64,000 nucleotides of DNA from Cellvibrionales bacterium (GTDB lineage: Bacteria > Pseudomonadota > Gammaproteobacteria > Pseudomonadales > JAHEIH01): positions 1 through 64,000 of the forward strand of contig JAHEIH010000004.1 of NCBI GenBank assembly GCA_024639455.1, in the 5' to 3' direction. The notes under the pieces are model-generated. The model searched no databases. It saw only the letters and a program-made list of their open reading frames with translations, and was not told where the DNA came from. This document shows positions 23,394 to 32,022 of the stretch, piece after piece. The translations under genes and the position numbers were made by a program. Position 1 is the stretch's first letter, and each line of letters starts with the position of its first letter.

Positions 23394-24050
23394 ATGGCGC
23401 TGGCGCTTTTTGATTTGGATAACACGTTGATCGCCGGCGACAGCGATCACGGCTGGGGTGAATTTTTGTGCCGTAAGGGCTATGTGGACGCCCAAGCTTA
23501 TAACGATCGCAACAACTATTATTTAAATCAGTACGAAGAGGGCAATCTCGACCCTTACGAGTATTTGGAATTCGCCCTGCAGCCGCTCGCGCAAAATGAC
23601 GCCGAGACACTGGCGCGATGGCACGCTGAGTTTATGCGGGAAACCATCGTGCCAATGATGTTGCCAATGGCGATGGACCTACTTGACGCCCACCGCCATC
23701 GCGGCGACTGGGTCGTGGTGATTACGTCGACCAATCGCTTCGTGGTGGAGCCGATCGTTGCCGCCCTGGGAGGTGCCGAAGAGGTTTTGGCGACTGAGCC
23801 CGAGGTGGTTGATGGTCGCTATACCGGTAAGATCATCGGTGAACCTTGTTTTCGAGATGGTAAGGTGCGCCGTATGAATGAGTGGCTGCAAGATAAGCCT
23901 TTCGCGCTGCAGGACGCCTACTTCTATTCCGACTCGATCAACGATTTGCCGTTATTGTTGGAAGTCTCCAATCCGGTGGTGGTCGATCCCGACGCCGCCC
24001 TGCGCGCCGAAGCGCAGCAGCGCGGTTGGCCTATTTTGTCGCTGCGCTAA
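23394..24050 (+). CDS. HAD-IB family phosphatase
   Basis: 218 aa from ATG 23394, preceded by GGGAGAG. Motif I is FDLDNTLIAGDSD (nucleophile Asp and acid Asp), motif II is VITSTNR, and motif III/IV is YSDSINDLPLL. This is the SerB-like IB subfamily (TIGR01490-type), with an inserted helical cap. Substrates in this group include phosphoserine and histidinol phosphate; the real one cannot be told. It is the first gene of a tight four-gene unit; the next start directly abuts its stop. Confidence 0.85.
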   Translation: MALALFDLDNTLIAGDSDHGWGEFLCRKGYVDAQAYNDRNNYYLNQYEEGNLDPYEYLEFALQPLAQNDAETLARWHAEFMRETIVPMMLPMAMDLLDAHRHRGDWVVVITSTNRFVVEPIVAALGGAEEVLATEPEVVDGRYTGKIIGEPCFRDGKVRRMNEWLQDKPFALQDAYFYSDSINDLPLLLEVSNPVVVDPDAALRAEAQQRGWPILSLR

Positions 24051-24554
24051 ATGGATGCCTATCTCGCCTCTCAGCTTCTGGCGGGACTGGCGCTCATTTC
24101 CGACGCCGCTTCCTTTCAGTGCAAGCGGCGAGAATACATCCTAGCGTGTTTAGTGGTGTCGTCGGGGCTGATGACCGCTCACTTCTACCTTCTCGGTATC
24201 TACACGGCGGCGACTATTGGTCTGCTGTCGATGGCGCGTTTTACGCTGTCTATTTTTTATGTGAAGCAGTGGTTGATGTGGCTTTTCCTAGCGGCGACGT
24301 TGGCGGTGGCGGTGGCGACATACAGCGGAATATTGACCGTACTATCTGCCAGTGCCACCTCGCTGTTTACCATCGGGGCGTTCCAAAATAGCGACCAGCG
24401 ACTGCGGTTGTTGTCGATTGCTGCAGTGTGCTTGTGGGTTGTGCACAATGCCTTGGCCAACAGTATTATGGGGGTGGTTCTAGAAGCCTCCTTCCTCGCT
24501 AGCTGTTTATTGGGCTATTATCGCTTCTACATTCGGCCCAAATACACGGAGTAA
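24051..24554 (+). CDS. ygjV: YgjV family inner-membrane protein
   Basis: 167 aa, six or so hydrophobic segments across the full length. The N-terminal pattern LLAGLALISDAASFQCKRREYILACLVVSSG and the ASATSLFTIGAFQNSDQRLRLL loop match the YgjV family of uncharacterised membrane proteins. Its ATG follows the HAD stop codon with no gap (TAAATG), so translation is coupled. Confidence 0.78.
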   Translation: MDAYLASQLLAGLALISDAASFQCKRREYILACLVVSSGLMTAHFYLLGIYTAATIGLLSMARFTLSIFYVKQWLMWLFLAATLAVAVATYSGILTVLSASATSLFTIGAFQNSDQRLRLLSIAAVCLWVVHNALANSIMGVVLEASFLASCLLGYYRFYIRPKYTE

Positions 24555-24556
24555 AA

Positions 24557-24946
24557 GTGAAACAATCGACCTGGTTTTTGATCGGTGATGTCCTGGGAAA
24601 TATCCTCGCCGGCGTTATGGCGGCTGGTGTGGCCTGGTGGCTGACCGATCCGGGCGACAATATGTGGTTGGCGATGCTGTGGGGCATGACCGTACCTATG
24701 CTTTTGTCGATGCCTATCGCGTTGCTACTCGGTCGCTATTTTGGCGCGTTGGAATTGATGCTTACCATGATGGTCAGTGCTATGTTGGCGGGCATGGTGG
24801 TGGCGATGCGTGCCGCTATGAGCGATATGCTGGTGGTGGATGCGGTGATCTACGGCGCCTTAATTGCACTAGTGGTGTTGCGCTGGGTATTCAGTCTCAA
24901 CGATCGTTTGATCGCGCCCTATCTTCGAGGAGATCACCATGAATAA
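24557..24946 (+). CDS. Small four-helix membrane protein, unknown
   Basis: 129 aa from a GTG two bases after the YgjV stop. Four hydrophobic stretches (about residues 7-29, 35-57, 62-84, 92-112) and a charged C-terminus (NDRLIAPYLRGDHHE) suggest an inner-membrane protein. I do not recognise the family. Its end overlaps the start of the methyltransferase gene by 8 nt, so it belongs to the same operon and may act with it. Confidence 0.7.
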   Translation: MKQSTWFLIGDVLGNILAGVMAAGVAWWLTDPGDNMWLAMLWGMTVPMLLSMPIALLLGRYFGALELMLTMMVSAMLAGMVVAMRAAMSDMLVVDAVIYGALIALVVLRWVFSLNDRLIAPYLRGDHHE

Positions 24947-25568
24947 TGATCTGCAGGCCAATCAGCGCAAGTGGGACCGCCTAGCGCCTCGCTTTGACAT
25001 CATGGCTGGTGAGGGCGGAGAAAAACGCTGGCGACGAGCTAAAACGCATCTGTTTTCTGCCATGGGTGAGGGCGATATCTTGTTTATGGCGCTGGGTACT
25101 GGCCAAGACATCAGTACCTTTCCGCCAGAGAAAACGCTCCATGCGATTGATGTCAGTGAGCGTATGCTGTCTCTGGCACAGCCTCGGGTGGAGGCTTACA
25201 GCGGCACCATTCATGTTAGACAAATGGATATACACCAACCAAGCTTTGAGCCCGGCAGCTTTGATCAAGTCTTCACCTCGTGTACCTTTTGCTCTGTGCC
25301 AGAGCCCGTTGAGGGCTTGAAGCAGGTATTCAATTTATTGCGCCCCGGTGGCGAGTTATTGATGTTTGAGCACACAGGGAGTGGCTATTTCCCCTTTAAT
25401 TTCATGTTGCGCACGATGACCTTTTTAACCAATAAAATTGGCCCGGATATGGATCGCGATACCGTTGCTAACGTGCGCGCCGCGGGCTTTGAGGTCAGCG
25501 CGGTTGAAAACGTCTATTTGGATGTGGTCAAGATCATCCGCGCTGTGCGCCCTAGAGGTGAGGGTTAA
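24939..25568 (+). CDS. Class I SAM-dependent methyltransferase
   Basis: 209 aa, ATG with GAGGAG upstream inside the preceding gene. The SAM-binding motif I is degenerate but placed correctly (ILFMALGTGQDIS). Motif II (LHAIDVSERMLSLA), the DQVFTSCTFCSVPEP block and the post-motif RPGGELLMFEH follow. The overall look is UbiE-like. With two membrane proteins upstream, a lipid or quinone-like substrate is possible, but that is inference. The gene ends 12 bp before the rpsL promoter. Confidence 0.8.
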   Translation: MNNDLQANQRKWDRLAPRFDIMAGEGGEKRWRRAKTHLFSAMGEGDILFMALGTGQDISTFPPEKTLHAIDVSERMLSLAQPRVEAYSGTIHVRQMDIHQPSFEPGSFDQVFTSCTFCSVPEPVEGLKQVFNLLRPGGELLMFEHTGSGYFPFNFMLRTMTFLTNKIGPDMDRDTVANVRAAGFEVSAVENVYLDVVKIIRAVRPRGEG

Positions 25569-25580
25569 GCGTTTTTTTGC

Positions 25581-25609
25581 TTGACGCAAAACTGACTGGT
25601 CTGTAAAAT
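25581..25609 (+). promoter_or_regulatory. Sigma-70 promoter of rpsL-rpsG
   Basis: TTGACG (25581-25586), a 17-bp spacer, then TAAAAT (25604-25609), with the start expected near 25616. This gives rpsLG their own strong promoter and a leader of about 105 nt. The spacing and hexamers are near consensus. Confidence 0.8.
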
Positions 25610-25721
25610 TTGCGATCCCTTAAATGGGGTGATTGCGGCAGTTTCAATGATTCTGCTTAATGTTGACGGGTAGTTATTTGTCAATAACTGCTCAAGTTTT
25701 AAGAAATTTTGGAGTTTATAG

Positions 25722-26093
25722 ATGGCAACGATCAATCAGTTGGTCCGTAAGCCAAGAAAACGTAAAGTGGCTAAGAGCGACGTACCTGCACTGCAGTCAT
25801 GTCCTCAGCGTCGTGGCGTTTGTACTCGTGTTTACACTACTACTCCCAAGAAGCCTAACTCAGCGTTGCGTAAAGTTTGTCGTGTACGTCTGACTAACGG
25901 TTTCGAAGTATCGTCATACATTGGCGGTGAGGGTCACAACCTGCAAGAACACAGTGTTGTATTGATCCGCGGTGGTCGTGTAAAAGACTTGCCAGGTGTT
26001 CGCTACCACACAGTTCGTGGTTCATTGGATACCTCAGGTGTTGCGAAGCGCAGACAGGGCCGTTCTAAGTACGGTGCTAAGCGTCCTAAGTAA
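25722..26093 (+). CDS. rpsL: 30S ribosomal protein S12
   Basis: 123 aa, the typical length. The conserved decoding-centre segments [14 protein letters not shown] and [13 protein letters not shown] are present. Lys42 and Lys87, where streptomycin-resistance substitutions arise, appear as wild type. It is the first gene of the str operon here, started from its own promoter, with rpsG 84 bp downstream. Confidence 0.98.
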   Translation: MATINQLVRKPRKRKVAKSDVPALQSCPQRRGVCTRVYTTTPKKPNSALRKVCRVRLTNGFEVSSYIGGEGHNLQEHSVVLIRGGRVKDLPGVRYHTVRGSLDTSGVAKRRQGRSKYGAKRPK

Positions 26094-26177
26094 TTAGGGC
26101 CGTTTTCTTGATATAGAAACTGGAGTAAGGCTGGGCTTTGATAGTCCCAGATTATCCTGAAGATAAAAGGTAAAGTT

Positions 26178-26648
26178 ATGCCTAGAAGAAGAGTTGTCGC
26201 CAAGCGCGAAGTATTGCCAGATCCCAAGTTTGGCAATGTAACCTTGGCTAAATTTATGAACCACGTAATGATCAGCGGTAAGAAATCTGTCGCTGAGACT
26301 ATCGTGTATGGTGCTCTCGATATCGTAGCTCAAAAATCTGACAAAGATCCTTTGGAAGTTTTTGATGAAGCGTTGGAAGCGATCGCACCTCTGGTCGAAG
26401 TAAAATCACGCCGCGTAGGTGGTGCGACTTACCAAGTACCTGTTGAAGTTCGTCCTGCTCGTCGCACTGCTCTGTCAATGCGCTGGTTGGTTGAATACTC
26501 TCGCAAGCGTGGTGAGAAATCTATGCGTCAGCGTTTGGCTGGTGAGATTCTCGACGCCTCAGCGGGTAAAGGCGCTGCGGTTAAGAAACGTGAAGACGTT
26601 CACCGCATGGCCGAAGCGAACAAGGCGTTCTCGCACTACCGCTTCTAA
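26178..26648 (+). CDS. rpsG: 30S ribosomal protein S7
   Basis: 156 aa with the usual [20 protein letters not shown] start and the [19 protein letters not shown] 16S-binding region. S7 nucleates assembly of the 30S head and in relatives represses the str operon. An intrinsic terminator follows directly. fusA, normally the next gene, is displaced by 3 kb. Confidence 0.98.
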   Translation: MPRRRVVAKREVLPDPKFGNVTLAKFMNHVMISGKKSVAETIVYGALDIVAQKSDKDPLEVFDEALEAIAPLVEVKSRRVGGATYQVPVEVRPARRTALSMRWLVEYSRKRGEKSMRQRLAGEILDASAGKGAAVKKREDVHRMAEANKAFSHYRF

Positions 26649-26672
26649 TAAGCTTGTTCGCAAAGCTAGAAA

Positions 26673-26697
26673 GGCGCTCATCGAGCGCCTTTTTTTT
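26673..26697 (+). terminator. Intrinsic terminator after rpsG
   Basis: Stem GGCGCTC/GAGCGCC with an ATC loop followed by eight T. It ends rpsLG transcription and so separates these genes from fusA. Confidence 0.93.
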
Positions 26698-26781
26698 GCT
26701 TCGAAAAACGACACGACAGTGGATTTTAAAATGGCCTATATAATCGGGATGTTACAGTTTATTCATTGAGGACATCGAGCA

Positions 26782-28329
26782 ATGAAAACAACAAACAATC
26801 AGATCCATTCTGATGAGACGGGTGTAGCAACGCCACACAAATTGGACCATTTTCGTTATCAAACACTTAACATGGAGCTGATGTTAATTGCTGTGCAGAT
26901 GTTGCTAGCACTGTTTTTGAATGTCGCCGGGGAGCACACAAGTTGCCAGCAGTTGGGCATGTCTGCTGTGGTTCTTAGCTACTCTTTGCTCGCTTTTTTT
27001 TCAGCAAAACATGCCCCGGCGTTTCGCATCTCGCCGTACCTGCTCACAGGGTTTTATATCAGCTATTGCGTGATAGAGCTATTGACGTTGAATGGCACGT
27101 TATACGGTGTTTTATATGGTCCGCTTGTTGTTTGCTTTTGTTATATAGGCATCACTGAGCAGCGCTTGGCGCGTTTCTGGGTTGCTTTAGTCTGTGCTAT
27201 GCCGCTAATAAGTATCTGGTTTGTCGGCGAAAGTAGGTCGCTGCTGGCAAGAATGTTGGTCATCGATGTAGTCACTCTGTTACTGATGGATCGTTTAATC
27301 TCACTCTTTCACTATACGATGCAGCACGCGGAGATGGCACTTGACATTGCCCTTAAAGAAAAACAGCGTGCGGATAAGGCCAATGCCGCTAAAACTGATT
27401 TCCTTGCAAATATGTCTCACGAAATCCGTACGCCATTAAATGGTATGTATGGTTCTTTACAGATTATCCAGATGAGCAAAGGCGATAAACAAACGCTGGA
27501 GAAGTTTGTCTCGGTGGCGATGTAAAGCTACCGGTCGGTACTAGGTATCATCAACGATATTTTGGATATGAGTAAAATCTCTGACGGTAAGATGTCCGTT
27601 CATCCTCAGGAGACTGATGTAGCTGCGCTTATTAAGCATACCGTTGTTGATTATTTGGCGTCTGCGCAGCAAAAAGGTATTGGCCTGCGCGATTGCATTG
27701 ATGATGCACTTATTTGGCAGTATCGATGAGTGGATGAGTTGCGCCTAGGGCAGGTGGATGCCTCCCGCTATACTGAACGTCGCGGCACGGGTTTGGGGCT
27801 GCCGATAGCTAAGAGTTTAATCGAGTTGATGGGCGGGAAGATTGAGTTGTCATCCGCGCCGGGTCAGGGGGCGGTTTTTACTGTTTTAGTGGATGCTCCG
27901 TTAATAGATGGCCCGCAACGTGGTGCGGAAAGTGTTTCAACTATCCCGCCAGTGCATGCCCGTGTCTTGCTTGTAGAAGATTCAATGACCAATCAGGTGG
28001 TGTTTAAAGCCTTGCTAGAAAGACATGGTTGTCAAATAGACATAGTGGAAAATGGTCGATTGGCGGTTGATAAAGCATTATCTTCAGATTATGGCATCGT
28101 GTTTATGGATATAAATATGCCGTTGTTAAATGGCGAGGATGCTTTGGCAGAATTAAAAAAAGCCGGCTATTCACGCCCGGTCGTTGCCTGTACGGCCAAT
28201 GTACTTAAAGCAGATGTAGAGCGTTACATGGCGTTAGGTTTTGACGCGGTGGTTGGCAAGCCCTATTTGACTAATCAGTTGCTAGAGCATATCCGGGCAG
28301 CTATCGAGGTCCCTGCCGTCTCAGATTAG
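26782..28329 (+). pseudogene. Hybrid sensor histidine kinase, decayed
   Basis: A single reading frame broken by TAA (27523-27525) and TGA (27727-27729), all segments in the same phase. Order: N-terminal membrane region of about six helices, coiled linker, HisKA with phospho-acceptor His213 in MSHEIRTPLNG, the rest of the dimerisation domain (INDILDMSKISDG), start of the ATPase N-box region (DELRLGQV), then directly VDASRYTERRGTGLGLPIAKSL, then a complete receiver domain (FMDINMP). The segment normally lying between these last two kinase pieces, including the N-box asparagines and G1 box, is missing. With two stops and this deletion it cannot be an active kinase. It ends convergent with the AEC gene, overlapping 4 bp. 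Confidence 0.9.
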
Positions 28330-29231
28330 AGATAAAACCAGCCAAGCAGCGGTACCCAAAACAGGCCAATAAGAATAGAAATAGATATCGCCGAGGCGAG
28401 TAACTTGGTATCGAGCCCAGAAATTAAACCGTAGGACAGCGACGTCATGCCCATGGGGGCGGCGGCGACCATCAGCATGCCGGCCATGATGGCGGGATCT
28501 TCAATATTCAGAAATGGCATCACCAGTAGCATGGCAGCGAGTCCGCCAAGCATGCGCAAGCCAATGATCAGCGAGGCGGGCTTGACGTGATGAGCCTTGG
28601 GCGTGAAAAGCACTCCCATGCCGAGTAACAATAATGGTCCTGTTAGGCTTCCGAAGCTAAGCATGGCGCCGGCGTAAGGTTCTGGTAAACGCCAGTCTAG
28701 CAGCGAGCAAATAATGGCTAGGCTGACAATATGGAGCAGTGGTGATTTAACGATGCGCACGATAACTTGCTTGGTAGGGAGGGCATTGTCACCGTAGTGG
28801 AAGGCCACAAAGTAGCAAGCAGTAAACACCACTAAGGCATTGCCGAGGTCAAATAAGATAGCGTAGGCCATGGCTTCGGTGCCAAAGAACAAAAGTACAA
28901 ACGGAATGGCGAAGGCGGCGTTCATCGACATACTGCCAAGGATGAGAGTGCCCTTGTCGCGTTGACTCATGGGCTTGCTTCGGGTGTATAGCCAAGCCAT
29001 GGCGGTAACCATGGCAATCACCATCACCGCCGCTATTGGAAGGTAGAGAATGTCACGGCTAAGCTGGGTGTGAGTAATAGAGTGAAAGACCAGCGCGGGT
29101 AGAGTGTAAAAAAAGGAAGTCCGCACCAGTAGGCTGCCTTTTTCTGGGCTGAGCCAGTTGAGGCGCTGCGCGATAAGTCCGGCGCTAAAATAGCCGAGGA
29201 TGGGGAGCAGTTTGCCGATGAAGAAGTCCAT
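28326..29231 (-). CDS. AEC family transporter
   Basis: 301 aa with about ten hydrophobic helices in two five-helix halves. The N-terminal pattern (LLPILGYFSAGLIAQRLNWLSPEKG) and the end (PMGMTSLSYGLISGLDTKLLASAISISILIG) fit the auxin efflux carrier/malonate transporter family. Members export or import organic acids; the substrate cannot be told. A single gene, convergent with the kinase pseudogene. Confidence 0.83.
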   Translation of the reverse strand: MDFFIGKLLPILGYFSAGLIAQRLNWLSPEKGSLLVRTSFFYTLPALVFHSITHTQLSRDILYLPIAAVMVIAMVTAMAWLYTRSKPMSQRDKGTLILGSMSMNAAFAIPFVLLFFGTEAMAYAILFDLGNALVVFTACYFVAFHYGDNALPTKQVIVRIVKSPLLHIVSLAIICSLLDWRLPEPYAGAMLSFGSLTGPLLLLGMGVLFTPKAHHVKPASLIIGLRMLGGLAAMLLVMPFLNIEDPAIMAGMLMVAAAPMGMTSLSYGLISGLDTKLLASAISISILIGLFWVPLLGWFYL

Positions 29232-29303
29232 AACGCCCTTCGCGCAAAAACCATAGTATAGTGTTATGCCGGCGCAATCTCTAGCGCGTTATGCCGGATG
29301 TGA

Positions 29304-29573
29304 CTATCGCTTGGATTTGCTACGGATCTTGTATTGTGTGGCGCAGTAACCGCGACTGACTCCCTCGGGGCGTAACTGAAGATGCTTGGTTTGGCGGCCG
29401 CTCACGCGCTTGCGCCACAGGCGAAATGAGCTGGGCTTCATTTCTGCCCGCATCAGTTTAATGGTGTCGCTCTCACTCAAGTTAAACTGGGTTTGAATGG
29501 CTTCAAAGGGGGTACGGTCCTCCCAGGCCATTTCTACAATGCGAGAGCGCTCGTCCTCGTTTAGTGTGTGCAT
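29304..29573 (-). CDS. TIGR03643 family protein
   Basis: 89 aa from ATG 29573, which has AGAGG 7 nt upstream; the longer frame lacks a good start. The sequence (MAWEDRTPFEAIQTQFNLSE, then MKPSSFRLWRKRVSGRQTKH) matches TIGR03643, a small basic family with a helix-turn-helix-like region, of unknown function. Divergent from fusA with 109 bp between the starts. Confidence 0.78.
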   Translation of the reverse strand: MHTLNEDERSRIVEMAWEDRTPFEAIQTQFNLSESDTIKLMRAEMKPSSFRLWRKRVSGRQTKHLQLRPEGVSRGYCATQYKIRSKSKR

Positions 29574-29682
29574 GCTTTTACCTCTGCACACTTTTACGCG
29601 CAATAAACCTCACTGGCTCCACTAACTAAATCCTTATAAGTCGCGTATAATTCGCGCCATTAAAATTCTTGAGGATGTTTCT

Positions 29683-31791
29683 GTGGCTCGTAAAACCCCT
29701 ATTGAAAAATATCGCAATATTGGTATTTGTGCCCACGTTGACGCGGGTAAAACTACCACCACCGAACGCGTGCTCTACTACACCGGTCTGTCGCACAAAA
29801 TTGGCGAAGTGCACGATGGCGCCGCGACCATGGACTGGATGGAGCAAGAGCAAGAGCGAGGTATTACCATTACCTCGGCGGCGACCACCTGTTTTTGGGC
29901 GGGTATGCAGCAGCAGTTCGATCAGCACCGCATTAATATTATCGATACACCCGGGCACGTTGACTTCACCATTGAGGTGGAGCGTTCGTTGCGTGTACTC
30001 GATGGCACGGTCGTCGTATTGTGCGGTTCGTCGGGCGTTCAGCCACAAACAGAAACCGTGTGGCGCCAAGCCAATAAATACGAAGTACCACGCATTGTGT
30101 TCGTTAACAAAATGGACCGTACCGGCGCGGATTACCTGAAAGTGATCGATCAACTGCGCACTCGTTTGAAGGCCAATGCGGTGCCGATTCAAATGACCAT
30201 CGGTAGCGAAGAAGCATTTACAGGGGTGGTTGACCTGATCAAGATGAAGGCCATCATCTGGAACCAGGAAGACATGGGCATGACCTTCACTTATGAAGAT
30301 GTGCCGGCTGACATGCGCGAGCAGTGCGAAGAGATGCGCGAGTTCATGGTGGAAGCCGCGGCTGAAGCCAATGAAGAGCTGATGGAAAAATACCTCGACG
30401 AGGGTGAGTTGTCGGAAGAGGATATCAAGGCAGGCCTGCGCATTCGCACACTGGCCAATGAAATTGTCTTGGTGTTAAGTGGTTCGGCCTTTAAGAACAA
30501 AGGTGTGCAAGCGGTACTGGATGCAGTGATCGAATACCTCCCATCACCCATCGAGGTGAAGGCGATCGAAGGTCACTTGGATGATAAAAACGAGACACTG
30601 GCGCAGCGTCACGCTGATGACAGCGAGCCCTTCGCGGCGCTGGCGTTTAAGATTGCGACCGATCCTTTCGTTGGTACCTTGACGTTTATGCGTGTTTACT
30701 CGGGTACCCTGAAAACTGGCGATGTGGTGTGGAATGCGGTGAAGGGCAAGCGCGAGCGCGTCGGCCGCATGGTGCAGATGCACGCTAACTCACGCGAGGA
30801 AATTAAAGAGGTCTTGGCGGGTGATATCGCTGCAATTATCGGCATGAAGGACGTGACCACGGGCGATACCCTGTGCGACCAAAACAAGGTGATTACCCTT
30901 GAGCGCATGGATTTCCCTGAGCCGGTGATCTCGGTGGCGGTTGAGCCTCGCAGTCAGGCTGACCAAGATAAAATGGGTATCGCGCTGGGCAAATTAGCCC
31001 AAGAAGACCCTTCGTTCCGTGTGGCGACCGATCCCGAGACGGGGCAGACCATTATTTCTGGCATGGGTGAATTACACCTCGACATTATTGTCGACCGCAT
31101 GCGCCGTGAGTTCTCGGTTGATGCCAATATCGGTAAGCCGCAGGTCTCCTACCGTGAAGCGATTCGCAACACCATCGAAATCGAAGGCAAGTTTGTGCGT
31201 CAGTCCGGCGGCCGCGGTCAATACGGGCATGTGGTCATCGAGTTTTCGCCCTTGCCGGAAGGTGGCGAGATTCAAGAAGGCTTGGACTTCCAGAGCGAAA
31301 TTGTGGGCGGTGTGGTGCCTAAGGAATACATTCCCGCGATTCAGAAAGGCGTTGATGAGCAAATGCGTAACGGTGTCTTGGCGGGTTACCCGCTGCTGGG
31401 TCTGAGGGCGGTACTGAAGGACGGCTCATACCACGATGTGGATTCAAACGAAATGGCCTTTAAGATCGCAGCCTCGATGGCGACTAAGAAGCTTCATGAG
31501 CTGGGTGGCGCGGTGCTGCTTGAGCCAATGATGAAAGTGGAAGTCGCTACGCCAGAGGAAAATATGGGCGATGTGGTGGGCGATTTGAACCGCCGCCGCG
31601 GCATGATCAACGGTATGGAAGACAGTTTGTCGGGTAAGATTGTGTTTGCTGAGGTGCCATTGTCTGAAATGTTTGGTTACGCCACCGATTTGCGTAGCCA
31701 AACCCAGGGTCGTGCCACCTACTCAATGGAATTCCTTAAGTACGAGGAAGCCCCTACCAACGTGGCCAACGCGATTATCAATCGCCACTAG
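29683..31791 (+). CDS. fusA: Elongation factor G
   Basis: 702 aa from a GTG start with GAGGA upstream. G motifs are intact: [20 protein letters not shown]. Domain IV ([16 protein letters not shown]) and domain V are complete, so this is a working translocase. A TATAAT at 29646-29651 is a likely -10, though no good -35 is visible. Normally fusA lies between rpsG and tuf; here it is 3 kb from rpsG with its own promoter and terminator and no tuf. It may be a second EF-G copy (FusA1/FusA2 cannot be told apart by eye). Confidence 0.95.
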   Translation: MARKTPIEKYRNIGICAHVDAGKTTTTERVLYYTGLSHKIGEVHDGAATMDWMEQEQERGITITSAATTCFWAGMQQQFDQHRINIIDTPGHVDFTIEVERSLRVLDGTVVVLCGSSGVQPQTETVWRQANKYEVPRIVFVNKMDRTGADYLKVIDQLRTRLKANAVPIQMTIGSEEAFTGVVDLIKMKAIIWNQEDMGMTFTYEDVPADMREQCEEMREFMVEAAAEANEELMEKYLDEGELSEEDIKAGLRIRTLANEIVLVLSGSAFKNKGVQAVLDAVIEYLPSPIEVKAIEGHLDDKNETLAQRHADDSEPFAALAFKIATDPFVGTLTFMRVYSGTLKTGDVVWNAVKGKRERVGRMVQMHANSREEIKEVLAGDIAAIIGMKDVTTGDTLCDQNKVITLERMDFPEPVISVAVEPRSQADQDKMGIALGKLAQEDPSFRVATDPETGQTIISGMGELHLDIIVDRMRREFSVDANIGKPQVSYREAIRNTIEIEGKFVRQSGGRGQYGHVVIEFSPLPEGGEIQEGLDFQSEIVGGVVPKEYIPAIQKGVDEQMRNGVLAGYPLLGLRAVLKDGSYHDVDSNEMAFKIAASMATKKLHELGGAVLLEPMMKVEVATPEENMGDVVGDLNRRRGMINGMEDSLSGKIVFAEVPLSEMFGYATDLRSQTQGRATYSMEFLKYEEAPTNVANAIINRH

Positions 31792-31801
31792 GCAACGCTT
31801 G

Positions 31802-31836
31802 GCGACCAGCCTGGTTGGGTTGGTCGCTCTCTCTTT
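31802..31836 (+). terminator. Terminator after fusA
   Basis: Stem GCGACCA (31802-31808)/TGGTCGC (31821-31827) followed by TCTCTCTTTTG. It starts 10 bp after the fusA stop. Confidence 0.65.
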
Positions 31837-32022
31837 TGTGCAGCGATTCGTACCTGTTACATCGACTGCAGTCAATATTCCTTGAAATAGTGGGTTTTTC
31901 GAAAAATATTTCCGCAAGAGTGCGTAAGAAAATTTTATTTGATCAATAGATACGCATTTTGCGGGAAGAATAAAATCAGAGGCTGGCCGACAATATTGTC
32001 ATTCAACAAGATTGGGCTCGCT

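Noticed and set aside
27730-28329. The receiver part of the broken kinase as an independent response regulator gene
   Set aside because: It begins inside the ATPase domain in the same frame as the upstream fragments and has no credible start of its own; better explained as the 3' end of the pseudogene.
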